Shown: positions 63,576 to 64,000 of the stretch, piece by piece
Layout: each line of letters starts with the position of its first letter
Numbering within the stretch: the stretch's first letter is position 1
NCBI GenBank assembly: GCA_963971285.1
Contig: OZ020260.1
Coordinates: 7,846,798-7,910,797 of the forward strand
Source of the DNA: Astropecten irregularis
Taxonomy: Eukaryota > Echinodermata > Asteroidea > Paxillosida > Astropectinidae
Direction: 5' to 3'
DNA length: 64,000 bases
Program-made: the position numbers and the translations under genes
Notes under the pieces: model-generated
What the model was told of the DNA's origin: nothing
What the model saw: only the letters and a program-made list of their open reading frames with translations
The model's database searches: none

Positions 63576-63953
63576 TTAAAGGTAATATCATACTTTGGTT
63601 TTTGTAAAATAAATACAGATTCATGGCTAAAAATATCAAGGTAGACACAGTAACAGTCATCTGTGAAAATTTCAGTCCTAAGCGGAGGCCACTTTTTGAA
63701 AAAAAAATCAGTGAAAAACGGCCACAGTATTTCTTAAGTCTTTTCTCTTTTTATTTTCTATCTTTATAAGATCAAAAACAATAAATTTTGGTCACAGGTT
63801 TTACTCTGTTCTGTACAAATACAGCATTTCATGCAGAACAATTTGAACGGTATGTTTCTACCATCACCATCTTTATACCCTATAAGTTATAGGTGAATCT
63901 GTGAAAATGTCCGTTTCGGTATGCTACCAAAGTATGATACTACGTACTTTAAT
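63576..63953. mobile_element. TTAA-flanked MITE, copy h
   Basis: TTAA|aggtaatatcatactttgg and ccaaagtatgatactacgta with ctTTAA after; interior as in copies c and e. Confidence 0.75.
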
Positions 63954-64000
63954 GCCTCAAGCACCATTGTAATGAAAATGTCAAAATCTCAAAAGGCTAT

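Overview
This window is animal nuclear DNA. It has long AT-rich introns with GT..AG boundaries, coding cut into many short exons, and very dense small transposable elements. The frequent tacatgta words, the lineage-type intronless GPCR pair and the mobile-element mix suggest an invertebrate deuterostome, most likely an echinoderm. That placement is inference only.

One gene dominates the plus strand. From 615 to 51796 I can follow 44 coding exons with consistent splice phases, giving about 2,553 residues plus a stop at 51794-51796. The protein is the centriolin (CNTRL) orthologue: N-terminal leucine-rich repeats with a cap (exons 1-3), a long coiled coil (exons 4-20), a Pro/Gln-rich hinge (exons 20-22), a second long coiled coil (exons 23-41) and a basic Ser-rich tail (exons 42-44). 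The initiator methionine and first exon(s) lie upstream of the window. Two unlisted-looking exons (32419-32483 and 50094-50159) could produce alternative C-termini or a cassette.

Intron 10 (12263-22825) is 10.6 kb long and holds a tandem segmental duplication (about 15876-19274 and 19305-22487). Each half carries one intronless class A GPCR gene on the minus strand. The two receptors are almost identical in the membrane core but differ in the extracellular N-terminus, which suggests gene conversion of the core.

Downstream of centriolin (51797-64000) I see no intact gene. There is a degraded LINE 3' end, a broken protein-kinase-like pseudogene flanked by direct repeats of about 210 bp, a Harbinger-like element with a TTA duplication, and a 3.7 kb block (58826-62487). 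That block looks like nested Helentron-like elements, with three 5' ends, two 3' hairpins, a 130-bp satellite and many TGACGTCA palindromes.

Throughout the introns there are at least ten families of short inverted-repeat elements, tRNA-derived SINE pieces, LINE tails and several minisatellites. Their repeats explain most of the long non-exonic open frames.
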